A stretch of DNA of 24,886 nt from an uncultured Planctomycetaceae bacterium. GTDB taxonomy: Bacteria > Planctomycetota > Planctomycetia > Pirellulales > UBA1268. Below are positions 1-6,853 of the stretch, one piece after another; position 1 is the stretch's first letter; the number at the start of each line of letters is the position of its first letter. The translations under genes and the position numbers were made by a program. The stretch is taken from NCBI GenBank assembly GCA_903885855.1, contig CAISKG010000451.1, positions 1 through 24,886 of the forward strand, read 5' to 3'. The notes below the pieces were generated by a model that saw only the letters and a list, made by a program, of their open reading frames with translations, did not search any database and was not told the DNA's origin.

Positions 1-2
1 CG

Positions 3-1496
3 GGCGCGGCCGGAGCGGGCCGGTCGTTCACGCCCGGGCAGGCGGTGGCGGCGCTGTGGCTCGCAGGCGCGATTGTCTGTGCGGCGCGGCTCGCGCTGGC
101 CTTTCTCGGCGTGCGGCGACTCGCGCGGGAGGCGGCCCCGGCCACCGGCCGCCCCGCGACGCTCCTCGAGGAACTCGCCCACCAGAGCGGCATCCGGGGC
201 CGCGTGCGGGCGCTCCTGGCCCGAACGCCGGTCGTCCCGATGGCATGGGGATGGCGGCGGCCGGTCGTGCTCCTGCCGGAGGGGGCGGGATCGTGGCCCG
301 AGGAGCGGCTGCGCGTCGTGCTGCTCCACGAGCTCGCCCATGTCCGGCGCGGGGATGTCGCCACGCAACTCGTCGGCGAACTCGCCCGGGGCGTGTTGTG
401 GTTCCATCCGCTGGCGTGGTGGGGCCTGCACCGCCTGCGGGCCGAGCAGGAGGCCGCCTGCGACGACTGCGTGCTCCGCGCCGGCACGCATGCCGACGAC
501 TACGCCGAAGACCTGCTCGCCGTGACGGGCCGCCTGGTGGGCGGGCCGCAGGCGACCAGCGTCGCCCTGGCGATGGGGCGCCCGGGGCGGATCGAAGCCC
601 GCATCCGCGCGATCCTCGCCCCCGATCGCGACCGGCGCCCGGTCGGCGGCGGGCGGCTCGCGTTCGTGGGAGCGTGCTTCGCCGCGCTCGCCATGCTGGC
701 CGCCGTCGTGGCGCCGGCGGTCGCCCTCGACGATCCGGCCCGCCGCGACGCGTCGCAAGGCCGAGCGAGCGCGGACGACTCCGCGGCGGCAGGGGCGCCT
801 CGGCCGGAGTCGCCCGTCGATGGCGACGACGCCGCGACCGATGGGCCGCTCGCGGGCCTGCTCGGCGCGTGGTTCGACGCCGCCGCGGACGCCCCCGGGG
901 ATCCACTCGAGATCGGGGAAGACGGCGACGGCCTCTGGCTCGCCCTCGCGGGATCGAAGGCCCGGCTCGAGCCTCTCGCCGACGACGCGGGGCTGGAGGG
1001 ACCGCGACCGACGATCGCGGTCGCGGTGATCACCGACGCCGCGACGCAGCGGCGAGTCCGGATCGAACGGAAGCCCCTCGGCCTGTCCGTCGAGATTTCG
1101 ACCCGCTTCACGGACGGTTCCGGACGGCCGGGGCAGCGCGTGAAGACGGCCTACGCCCGCCGTGACGACTTCCTGCCCAACGGCTACTACCTCTTCTTCG
1201 CCAATACGGCCGAGGCGGGGCTCGCCAAGGAGGGGGTCAACTTCGGGGCGATCGTCGCCGGGCCGCACGTCCCCGAGCTCGGCAACTCCGGCGACGTCAT
1301 CTACGGGAGGATCGACCCGAAGCCGGACCTGCCCCCCCACCCCGATCATGCGCCGGGATTCTTCCTGATCGACTCGGCCACCGACGCGGTGAAGACCGGC
1401 CTCGATCATGAGGCCTGGCTCGCCGAGCTCGAGTCGCGGGGCGTCGTGCGGCCACGGCTCGTGCCGTCGCAGCAGAAGTGGCCGAAGCGATGGTGA
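3..1496 (+). CDS. M56 family (BlaR1-like) membrane metallopeptidase, 5' end outside window
   Basis: Membrane zinc protease of the BlaR1/MecR1 (M56) type. The frame is open to the window edge, so the real start and first membrane helices lie upstream; the GTG at 45 is internal. Numbering from that GTG: a hydrophobic helix at 1-22, the zinc motif HELAH at 95-99 followed by RRGD, the third-ligand region EAACD at 136-140 with a preceding WFHPLAWW stretch, then a membrane helix at about 205-228. The C-terminal ~250 residues are a separate acidic, probably extracytoplasmic domain that I do not recognise. In this family such proteins usually pair with a BlaI-type repressor, which would be upstream of the window. 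Family call is firm; substrate unknown. Confidence 0.9.
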   Translation, partial: GAAGAGRSFTPGQAVAALWLAGAIVCAARLALAFLGVRRLAREAAPATGRPATLLEELAHQSGIRGRVRALLARTPVVPMAWGWRRPVVLLPEGAGSWPEERLRVVLLHELAHVRRGDVATQLVGELARGVLWFHPLAWWGLHRLRAEQEAACDDCVLRAGTHADDYAEDLLAVTGRLVGGPQATSVALAMGRPGRIEARIRAILAPDRDRRPVGGGRLAFVGACFAALAMLAAVVAPAVALDDPARRDASQGRASADDSAAAGAPRPESPVDGDDAATDGPLAGLLGAWFDAAADAPGDPLEIGEDGDGLWLALAGSKARLEPLADDAGLEGPRPTIAVAVITDAATQRRVRIERKPLGLSVEISTRFTDGSGRPGQRVKTAYARRDDFLPNGYYLFFANTAEAGLAKEGVNFGAIVAGPHVPELGNSGDVIYGRIDPKPDLPPHPDHAPGFFLIDSATDAVKTGLDHEAWLAELESRGVVRPRLVPSQQKWPKRW

Positions 1497-1499
1497 CGG

Positions 1500-1519
1500 C
1501 GGCCGGCACTGCCCGGCCG
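1500..1519 (+). terminator. GC hairpin just after the M56 gene
   Basis: A 7-bp perfect stem (CGGCCGG/CCGGCCG) with a 6-base loop begins four bases after the TGA stop. There is no T tract, so it is either a weak or Rho-assisted terminator or an mRNA 3' stabiliser. Call rests on position and symmetry only. Confidence 0.4.
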
Positions 1520-1556
1520 TAGCAAGGTTCGCCACACCTCCGGGAGCGTCACGTCG

Positions 1557-3776
1557 ATGCAACGCCATCTGGCATCCCTCTGCCTCGCCGCCGCGTGTCT
1601 GGCGGCGACGTCGGCGCCGGCCGAGCCGCCTGGACGGGAGACCGACCGGCTCCTCGAGCGGATCGAGCCGCGGCTGCGGGCGCTCGAGGAGGGGGACGCG
1701 TTCCGCGTGCGCTCGTTCGACGCCACCTGGCTCCCCGATGGCTCCGGCTCTCTGAAGCTCGAGACACCCGCGGGAGCCGCGGCCGAGATCGCCCGCTACG
1801 ACACCGCCACGGGCGAACGCACGCTGCTCGCCGGAGGCGATGCGCTCCTCGCGCCCGGCACTTCGAATCGGCTCTCGATCCATGGCTTCAGCGTCTCACC
1901 GAGCGGTCGCACGCTCCTCCTCCACACCGACCCCGTCGCGGGGAGCGATCACTGGCTCCACGAGCCTGCCAGCGGCAGCCTGCGGCCGGTGACGGTGCCC
2001 GCGGGGGTGGGCTTCGGCGCGGGCGCCTTCTCCCCCGACGAGCGCCGGCTGCTCGGCTCGCAGGGCGGCAACCTGGTCGTGTTCGACATCCCCTCGGGGC
2101 GCACGATCGCGCTCACCCACGACGGCGATCCGGGCACGATCGACAACGGCAGCGCGGCCTGGAGCCCCGACGGGCGCTGGATCGCGTTCGTCCGCTCCGA
2201 CGCCTCGGAGGTGCCGAAGCGGGCGATCCTCGTCCCCGGCGACCCGACCTTCCGCACCTTCCGCGAGGCCCGCATCGAGCGGATCGGCGGGCCGATCTCG
2301 CGCGTGCAGGTCGGCGTCGTCAGTGCCGACGGGGGCGATCCACGCTGGATCCCCCTCCCCGACGAGCCGGGCGCGTTCTACGTCAATGCGCCGGGCTGGG
2401 CCGGCAACTCGCACGACGTGCTCATCGACGTCTTCAGCCGCTTCCACGACGCGCGGCGGGTGGTCGTCGCCGACCATCGTGGCGCCACGATCACCACCCT
2501 CTTCACCGACACCGACCCCGCCTGGGTGGATCAGGAGCAGGCGGGCCTGGAATGGATCGGCGCGAGCGACGCGTGCGTCGTGTTCAGCGAGCGCGACGGC
2601 TGGCGGCGGGCCTGGGTCGTGCGCCGCGACGGCTCCGCGCCGCAGCCGATCACGCCGGCCGGCTGCGACGTCATCGACCGCGGCTTCCTCGACGCGGCAG
2701 GGGGCTGGCTCCTGTACTACGCCTCTCCCGACGACGCCACCGAGCGCCACCTCTTCCGCACGCGGCTCGACGGCACCGGCACCCCCGAGCGGCTCACGCC
2801 GGCCGACGAGCCCGGCTCGCACCGCTACGCCTTCGCCCCCGACGGCCGCCATGCGATCCACACGCGGTCGACCTTCGACACGCCGCCGGTCACCGATCTG
2901 GTCGCGCTGCCCGGCCACGAGCGCTTGCGGGTGCTCGAGGCCAACGCCCCCCTGGCCGCCGCGGTCGCGCCGCTCGTCACCCGGCCCACCGAGTTCCTCC
3001 GCCTCGACATCGGAGACGGCGTCGAGATGGACGCCTGGATGATCACGCCGCGCGACTTCGATCCGGCGCGGAAGTACCCGCTGTTCGTCTTCGTCTACGG
3101 CGAGCCCGCCGACCAGACGGTGCGCGACGACTGGTTCGGCGGCCAGGGATTCGGCCTCTTCCACCGGGCGATCGCCGACCTCGGCTATCTCGTGGTGTCG
3201 ATCGACAACCGGGGCACGCCGGCGCCCAAGGGGGCGGCCTGGCGGCGGGCGGTGTTCGGCAGCCTCGGGCCGCTCTCCACCGCCGAGCAGGCGGCGGGAA
3301 TCGAGGCGCTCGCACGGCGGTGCCCGTTCGTCGATCTGTCGCGCGTGGGGATCTGGGGCTGGAGCGGCGGCGGATCGAACACGCTCAACGCCCTCTTCCG
3401 CAGGCCCGACCGCTACCACGTCGGCATCGCGGTGGTGCCCAAGCCGATGCCCGAGTACTACTGGGCGGGGTATCAGGAGACCTACATGCGGACGCCCGAG
3501 CTCAATCCGGAGGGCTACCGCACCTGTGCGCCGATCACCTACGCCGAGGGGCTGCGGGGCGATCTCTTGATCATCACCGGCTCGGGCGAGACGAACACCC
3601 ACGTGGAGATCACCGAAGGCCTCGTGGATCGCCTCGTGGAACTGGGCAAGCGATTCGACTACTTCGTCTATCCCAACCGCGACCACGGGCTCTCCGAGGG
3701 CCCCGGCACCTCGCTCCACGTGCGGATGCTGATCGTCCGCTACCTGCTCGACCATCTGCCCCCCGGCCCGCGCTGA
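1557..3776 (+). CDS. Secreted S9 family peptidase (DPP-IV-like)
   Basis: Predicted exported serine peptidase of 739 residues, the usual length for dipeptidyl peptidase IV-like proteins. Residues 1-22 form a signal peptide ending near APAEPP. About 60-480 is the DPP-IV N-terminal beta-propeller, with SPDGRW-type blades. About 490-739 is the prolyl oligopeptidase catalytic domain (FVYGEP, VVSIDNRGT, then the nucleophile elbow GWSGGG with Ser603). The acid position reads GSGETNTH, so it is Glu678 where DPP-IV has Asp, and His710 is in NRDHGL. The 32-residue spacing from acid to His matches human DPP-IV (708 to 740). The elbow also has Gly where GWSYGG is usual. The ATG at 1557 follows GGGAG with spacing 10. 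Likely removes N-terminal dipeptides from peptides outside the cytoplasm; specificity not testable here. Confidence 0.9.
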   Translation: MQRHLASLCLAAACLAATSAPAEPPGRETDRLLERIEPRLRALEEGDAFRVRSFDATWLPDGSGSLKLETPAGAAAEIARYDTATGERTLLAGGDALLAPGTSNRLSIHGFSVSPSGRTLLLHTDPVAGSDHWLHEPASGSLRPVTVPAGVGFGAGAFSPDERRLLGSQGGNLVVFDIPSGRTIALTHDGDPGTIDNGSAAWSPDGRWIAFVRSDASEVPKRAILVPGDPTFRTFREARIERIGGPISRVQVGVVSADGGDPRWIPLPDEPGAFYVNAPGWAGNSHDVLIDVFSRFHDARRVVVADHRGATITTLFTDTDPAWVDQEQAGLEWIGASDACVVFSERDGWRRAWVVRRDGSAPQPITPAGCDVIDRGFLDAAGGWLLYYASPDDATERHLFRTRLDGTGTPERLTPADEPGSHRYAFAPDGRHAIHTRSTFDTPPVTDLVALPGHERLRVLEANAPLAAAVAPLVTRPTEFLRLDIGDGVEMDAWMITPRDFDPARKYPLFVFVYGEPADQTVRDDWFGGQGFGLFHRAIADLGYLVVSIDNRGTPAPKGAAWRRAVFGSLGPLSTAEQAAGIEALARRCPFVDLSRVGIWGWSGGGSNTLNALFRRPDRYHVGIAVVPKPMPEYYWAGYQETYMRTPELNPEGYRTCAPITYAEGLRGDLLIITGSGETNTHVEITEGLVDRLVELGKRFDYFVYPNRDHGLSEGPGTSLHVRMLIVRYLLDHLPPGPR

Positions 3777-3803
3777 ACGATGGTCGCCCGGCGGCCCAGG
3801 CCC

Positions 3804-3820
3804 AGGGGGACACGCCCCCT
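3804..3820 (+). terminator. Hairpin after the S9 peptidase gene
   Basis: Six-base-pair stem AGGGGG/CCCCCT with a 5-base loop, 28 bases past the stop. No clear T run follows. Candidate terminator for the peptidase gene. Confidence 0.4.
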
Positions 3821-3956
3821 TCGGCCCGGCGTCGAATCCCCGCCGCCGCCGCGTGTATGAAGAAGGTGGGGCCGATCCGTCCCGCCGCGCGTCCGTTCGA
3901 GAATTCCCCACCGTGGCCTTCCCCCCGACCGACCCCTTTCCATGAAAGGATCGCTC

Positions 3957-4256
3957 ATGCCCGCCCCTCTTTCCTGGCCTCCCCCGAACTCGGTGCTCTT
4001 CGTCGCGGCGCTGTGCCTGATGGTGTTGGTGGGCGAGATCATCGCCACGGCCTGGCCCAACCTGGGCAACCCGGCGACGATCGGCTTCTTCTCCTTCCTG
4101 CCGGTGGCGCTGTGGATGATGATGCTCGAGTCGCGGCAGCCGGATGCCCGCACGATCGGCGACCTCGAGGCCCGGGTGAACCGCCTGGAGGAGGCTCTGC
4201 GATCCGCCGACGAGGCACACGGTCGGACCTCCGCCGAGGCGATCGAGGAGCGCTGA
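3957..4256 (+). CDS. Small membrane protein with C-terminal coiled coil, unknown function
   Basis: I do not recognise a family. The 99-residue product has two hydrophobic stretches, at about 13-30 and 41-57 (ending in LWMMMLE), then a charged heptad-like helix (DLEARVNRLEEAL) at about 68-82 suited to a short coiled coil. An ATG at 3942 is in frame, but GAAAGGA at 3944-3950 lies 6 bases before the ATG at 3957, which decides the start. It precedes another small membrane protein gene by 49 bases on the same strand, so the two may be co-transcribed. Resembles short membrane-anchored assembly or scaffold proteins only in general shape. Confidence 0.65.
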   Translation: MPAPLSWPPPNSVLFVAALCLMVLVGEIIATAWPNLGNPATIGFFSFLPVALWMMMLESRQPDARTIGDLEARVNRLEEALRSADEAHGRTSAEAIEER

Positions 4257-4305
4257 CGCCGGCGGCCCCGCCGACCACCGACACCCCTCCCACCGGAGCG
4301 TGCCC

Positions 4306-4830
4306 ATGCCCGGCCCCGCCGACGACATCGATTCGATCGCCGCCGAGATCGCCCCGCGGATGACCTCGCTGCAGGTCATCCATCTCGCGCTCGTCGCGAG
4401 CGTCACGGTGTTCCTCGTCGTCATGCTCGCGCAGGGCCCCGCGGGGCCGGAAGGCCGCGGCGCGTTCGGGCCCGTCGCCTTGATCTGCGCGGCGGCGGGC
4501 GCCGCGATGTCGTTCGTGCTCCCCTCCATCTTTCGGGGCGCCGGACTCGCACCCTGGCGGGGCAAGGAGGAGATCCCCCTCGAGGCGCTCCTCGGGCCCT
4601 ATTCCACCGGTCACATCGCCGGCATGGCCCTCCTCGAGAGCGCCGGGTTTCTCGCCTGCTTCGCCCTCCTCGGCGCCCCGTGGAACGTGCGGCGGGTATT
4701 GGTCGTGATCCCGATCGGGATCCTCGCGCTGATGATCGCGCGGTTTCCGCGGCCACGCGCGGTGGCGGAATGGATCGCGAGCACCCGGGAAGCGTTGGTC
4801 GCCGGCGAGGGCGATCGACCGCGGGGGTAG
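4306..4830 (+). CDS. Multi-pass membrane protein, unknown function
   Basis: The 174-residue product has about four hydrophobic helices: VIHLALVASVTVFLVVML near 25-42, a second near 54-74, a third near 105-125 and a fourth near 130-145. I recognise no catalytic motif. The ATG at 4306 has GGAG 7 bases upstream; the GTG at 4300 would be too close to it. The gene lies 49 bases after the preceding small membrane protein gene and ends in TAG, whose bases also begin a promoter-like TAGACT. Could be a partner of its neighbours in a small envelope operon. Confidence 0.65.
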   Translation: MPGPADDIDSIAAEIAPRMTSLQVIHLALVASVTVFLVVMLAQGPAGPEGRGAFGPVALICAAAGAAMSFVLPSIFRGAGLAPWRGKEEIPLEALLGPYSTGHIAGMALLESAGFLACFALLGAPWNVRRVLVVIPIGILALMIARFPRPRAVAEWIASTREALVAGEGDRPRG

Positions 4831-4833
4831 ACT
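4828..4833 (+). promoter_or_regulatory. Candidate -10 element (TAGACT)
   Basis: TAGACT, 43 bases before the start at 4877; its TAG is also the stop codon of the preceding gene. One of a set of similar hexamers before genes in this window. No convincing -35 element was identified. Confidence 0.4.
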
Positions 4834-4876
4834 CGGACGGCGCGATCGAGCCATCGCCCCGACGGAGGATGCCCCC

Positions 4877-5626
4877 ATGCCTTCGCCCTCATCGGACACC
4901 CGAGCGCGGGAGCTCGTGCCGGCACCCTCCACGCGTCTCGTCGCCGTCGCCCACCCGCGCAACGACATCGAAGCGGCGCTCGTGAGGAATCTCCTCGCCG
5001 ATGCCGGCATCGAGGCGGCGGTCACGGGCGGGTCGCTCGCCGGCTTCCGCGCCGAGGCGCCGGCCGACGTGTGCGTCGTCGTGCGGGCCGCCGACGCCGA
5101 GGCGGCACGGCAGGCCCTGGCCGCTGTGCGGCCGGAGATCGACGAGGCACTCGTCGGCGACGACGCGCCGCCGGAGCCCGAGCCGCCGCAGAGGAAGGCC
5201 GACGCCCCGCTCCCGGCAAAGCCGCGCGTCTTCACGCAGGCGCACCTCGTCGCGCTCCTGATCGTCTGGTATCCGCTCAATCCGGTGGTCGTCGCCTGGT
5301 GCTCGGCGAAGTTCGCCGAGGTCTTTCTCCGGGCCACGCTCCACGTCGATCCGCCGAAGCCCGCGACGGCGCTCTTCGCCCTCACGGCGACGATCCTCGG
5401 TCCCTTCACCGCGCTCCTCGAGGGGCGCAACCGCCTCGATTGCTGGCGCGTGGCCCTGGCGCTCCTCCCCTGGTGCGCCGGACCGCTGGTCGCGGCGATC
5501 CTGCTGCAATGGCTGTGGCGGCCGGCCGGGGGCACGCCCCGCGCGGTGCGCCTGGCCCTCTTCGGCCTGGGCATCGCCGCCTGGCTCGCCGGGGGCTTGC
5601 TCTCGGTGCTCGCCAACGCCGGTTGA
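4877..5626 (+). CDS. DUF2007-type signal-transducing protein with C-terminal membrane helices
   Basis: Residues about 15-75 match the DUF2007 (putative signal transducing protein) pattern: RLVAVAHPRNDIEAALVRNLLADAGIEA, then a GGSLAG turn and a VCVVVRAADAEAARQAL strand-helix. A proline/acidic linker (about 90-115) leads to three or four hydrophobic helices from about 120 to the end. GGAGGA at 4864-4869 lies 7 bases before the ATG. The product is 249 residues. The soluble domain probably binds a partner or ligand at the cytoplasmic face while the tail anchors it; the signal it handles is unknown. It converges with the minus-strand gene ending at 5669. Confidence 0.7.
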   Translation: MPSPSSDTRARELVPAPSTRLVAVAHPRNDIEAALVRNLLADAGIEAAVTGGSLAGFRAEAPADVCVVVRAADAEAARQALAAVRPEIDEALVGDDAPPEPEPPQRKADAPLPAKPRVFTQAHLVALLIVWYPLNPVVVAWCSAKFAEVFLRATLHVDPPKPATALFALTATILGPFTALLEGRNRLDCWRVALALLPWCAGPLVAAILLQWLWRPAGGTPRAVRLALFGLGIAAWLAGGLLSVLANAG

Positions 5627-5668
5627 GGCGGCCTGCCCTGCGCCGCGCCACCGGCGTTCCGCCCCGCC

Positions 5669-6571
5669 TCACGACGTCGTGGGCGCCTCGGGCGGCGGCG
5701 CGGCGGCCGGGGGCGCGGCCACGTCGGCCACCTTGCAGCCGGCCCACTTCTCCACCAGCAGCGACCGATGGGCGGCGGCGTCGATCTGCGCCTGCGACAG
5801 CGGCTCGCGGGCGAGCAGATTGCGGTAGATCCGCGCGTTGGCGTTGCCCCGGTCGGTGCCGGGCCACGAGCCCACGAGCACGTCGACCTTCGCGGCCTTT
5901 TTCGTCTTCCCGGGCACGAGCACGTCGACCTTCGCGGCCTCTTCCGTCTTCCCGGGCACGAGCACGCGCTCCGTGAACGTGATCACGATCGACTCGTCGT
6001 CCGCCGTGCCCGCGGGGGCATCCCTCACGAACGAGCAGACCAGCTGCCAATCGCTGAGGAGATGGGCCACGCCGTGGAAGGCGACCCCGTGCGCGTTGGT
6101 GAGACGGACGCGGAACCGCAGCCGGCGAAGATCGGGATCGAGCGTCGGCCCGGACTCGAACTCGATCGTCTCGCGCCACCAGTGCGGCTTCCCCTCGAAC
6201 TCATCCTGCTGGCGGTTGTAGTCGAGGTACACGGAGTGCCACGTCCCGCAGAACCGCTCCTTGACGAGCTCCTTGTCCCGATCGATGAGCCGGCTGTGGG
6301 GAGGCCGGCACGTCACCTCGCGGAGCGTGGCACCGACCCGCTTCACGGCGTTCTCGAGCGTGCTCGCGCGGACGTAGTCCTTGGCGGCCTTGTAGCGCTC
6401 CCACGTCTGCCGCGACCTGATCCCGAGCCTGCGCTGCGCTTCGCGCTCGTCGCCGCCGCACGTCGCGATGAACGCCTCGAACCACCTGGCGTTCGGCCAG
6501 ACGGGGTTCTGGGGGACCTTCGCGATCCCGGTACGCTTCGAGACCTTGGCTTTCTCCGGCTGCGGCTCCAT
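5669..6571 (-). CDS. Unrecognised protein with possible N-terminal helix-turn-helix and beta-rich middle domain
   Basis: No family recognised. Of 300 residues, about 25-65 (RWFEAFIATCGG through RRLGIRSRQTWERYK) has the helix spacing of a helix-turn-helix. About 105-210 is a beta-rich stretch (FCGTWHSVYLDY, WWRETIEFES, RLRFRVRLTNAHG) that could be a small barrel or sensor domain. Then come two nearly identical 14-residue repeats (VLVPGKTEEAAKVD), a C-terminal helix and a Pro/Ala tail. The start has AGGAGG 7 bases upstream. It is divergent from the coupling-ATPase gene, with a 281-bp spacer carrying a perfect palindrome, so a regulatory link between the two genes is plausible but inferred. Confidence 0.7.
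   Translation of the reverse strand: MEPQPEKAKVSKRTGIAKVPQNPVWPNARWFEAFIATCGGDEREAQRRLGIRSRQTWERYKAAKDYVRASTLENAVKRVGATLREVTCRPPHSRLIDRDKELVKERFCGTWHSVYLDYNRQQDEFEGKPHWWRETIEFESGPTLDPDLRRLRFRVRLTNAHGVAFHGVAHLLSDWQLVCSFVRDAPAGTADDESIVITFTERVLVPGKTEEAAKVDVLVPGKTKKAAKVDVLVGSWPGTDRGNANARIYRNLLAREPLSQAQIDAAAHRSLLVEKWAGCKVADVAAPPAAAPPPEAPTTS
5873..5956 (-). repeat. 42-bp coding tandem repeat, two copies
   Basis: Units 5873-5914 and 5915-5956 differ at only two or three positions, and a third copy starts but breaks off after about 10 bases. Each unit adds 14 residues (VLVPGKT[E/K][E/K]AAKVD) in frame to the minus-strand protein. The near identity indicates a recent duplication or a length-variable linker. 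Confidence 0.9.
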
Positions 6572-6689
6572 ACGTCACCCTCCTGTCCGCGACGTGCCCT
6601 CGATCGCCTCTCTGGCAGGGTATCGCTCGACGCTTTCGCGGGCAAACGGCCGCGGCACCGCGCGCAGCGCGCCTCGTGCCGCTCGCGTC

Positions 6690-6708
6690 ACTGTTTCACT
6701 GAAACAGT
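6690..6708. promoter_or_regulatory. Perfect 19-bp palindrome, probable operator
   Basis: ACTGTTTCACTGAAACAGT: two 9-base arms around a single central C, AT-rich in a GC-rich setting, in the spacer between divergent genes starting at 6571 (-) and 6854 (+). The form is typical of a dimeric repressor site; the protein that binds it is unknown. Confidence 0.6.
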
Positions 6709-6742
6709 TCTGCGATGGAAGTGCGCAATCCTGCGCGTGCGC

Positions 6743-6762
6743 CGCGCATCCGGTGATGCGCG
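6743..6762. repeat. 8-bp inverted repeat with 4-base loop
   Basis: CGCGCATC, CGGT, GATGCGCG: a perfect inverted repeat 34 bases to the right of the 19-bp palindrome in the same divergent spacer. It is followed by TAGGTT, a possible -10 for the coupling-ATPase gene. Could be a second operator or a 5' leader hairpin. Confidence 0.45.
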
Positions 6763-6853
6763 TCGCTAGGTTGAGTTCTGTCGCCGGCGCGCGGGCGCAC
6801 GCCGGTATGCCGCCCCCTTTCGACCGACCACCGCCCCTGCACGGAGGACTCCC

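Noticed and set aside
1595..4363. A 922-codon open frame across the S9 peptidase and following genes
   Set aside because: Arg/Pro/Ala-rich shadow of real genes in another frame, a consequence of high GC; no domains.
1896..4565. An 889-codon minus-strand frame opposite the S9 peptidase
   Set aside because: Antisense shadow, low-complexity composition; the plus strand carries clear family motifs.
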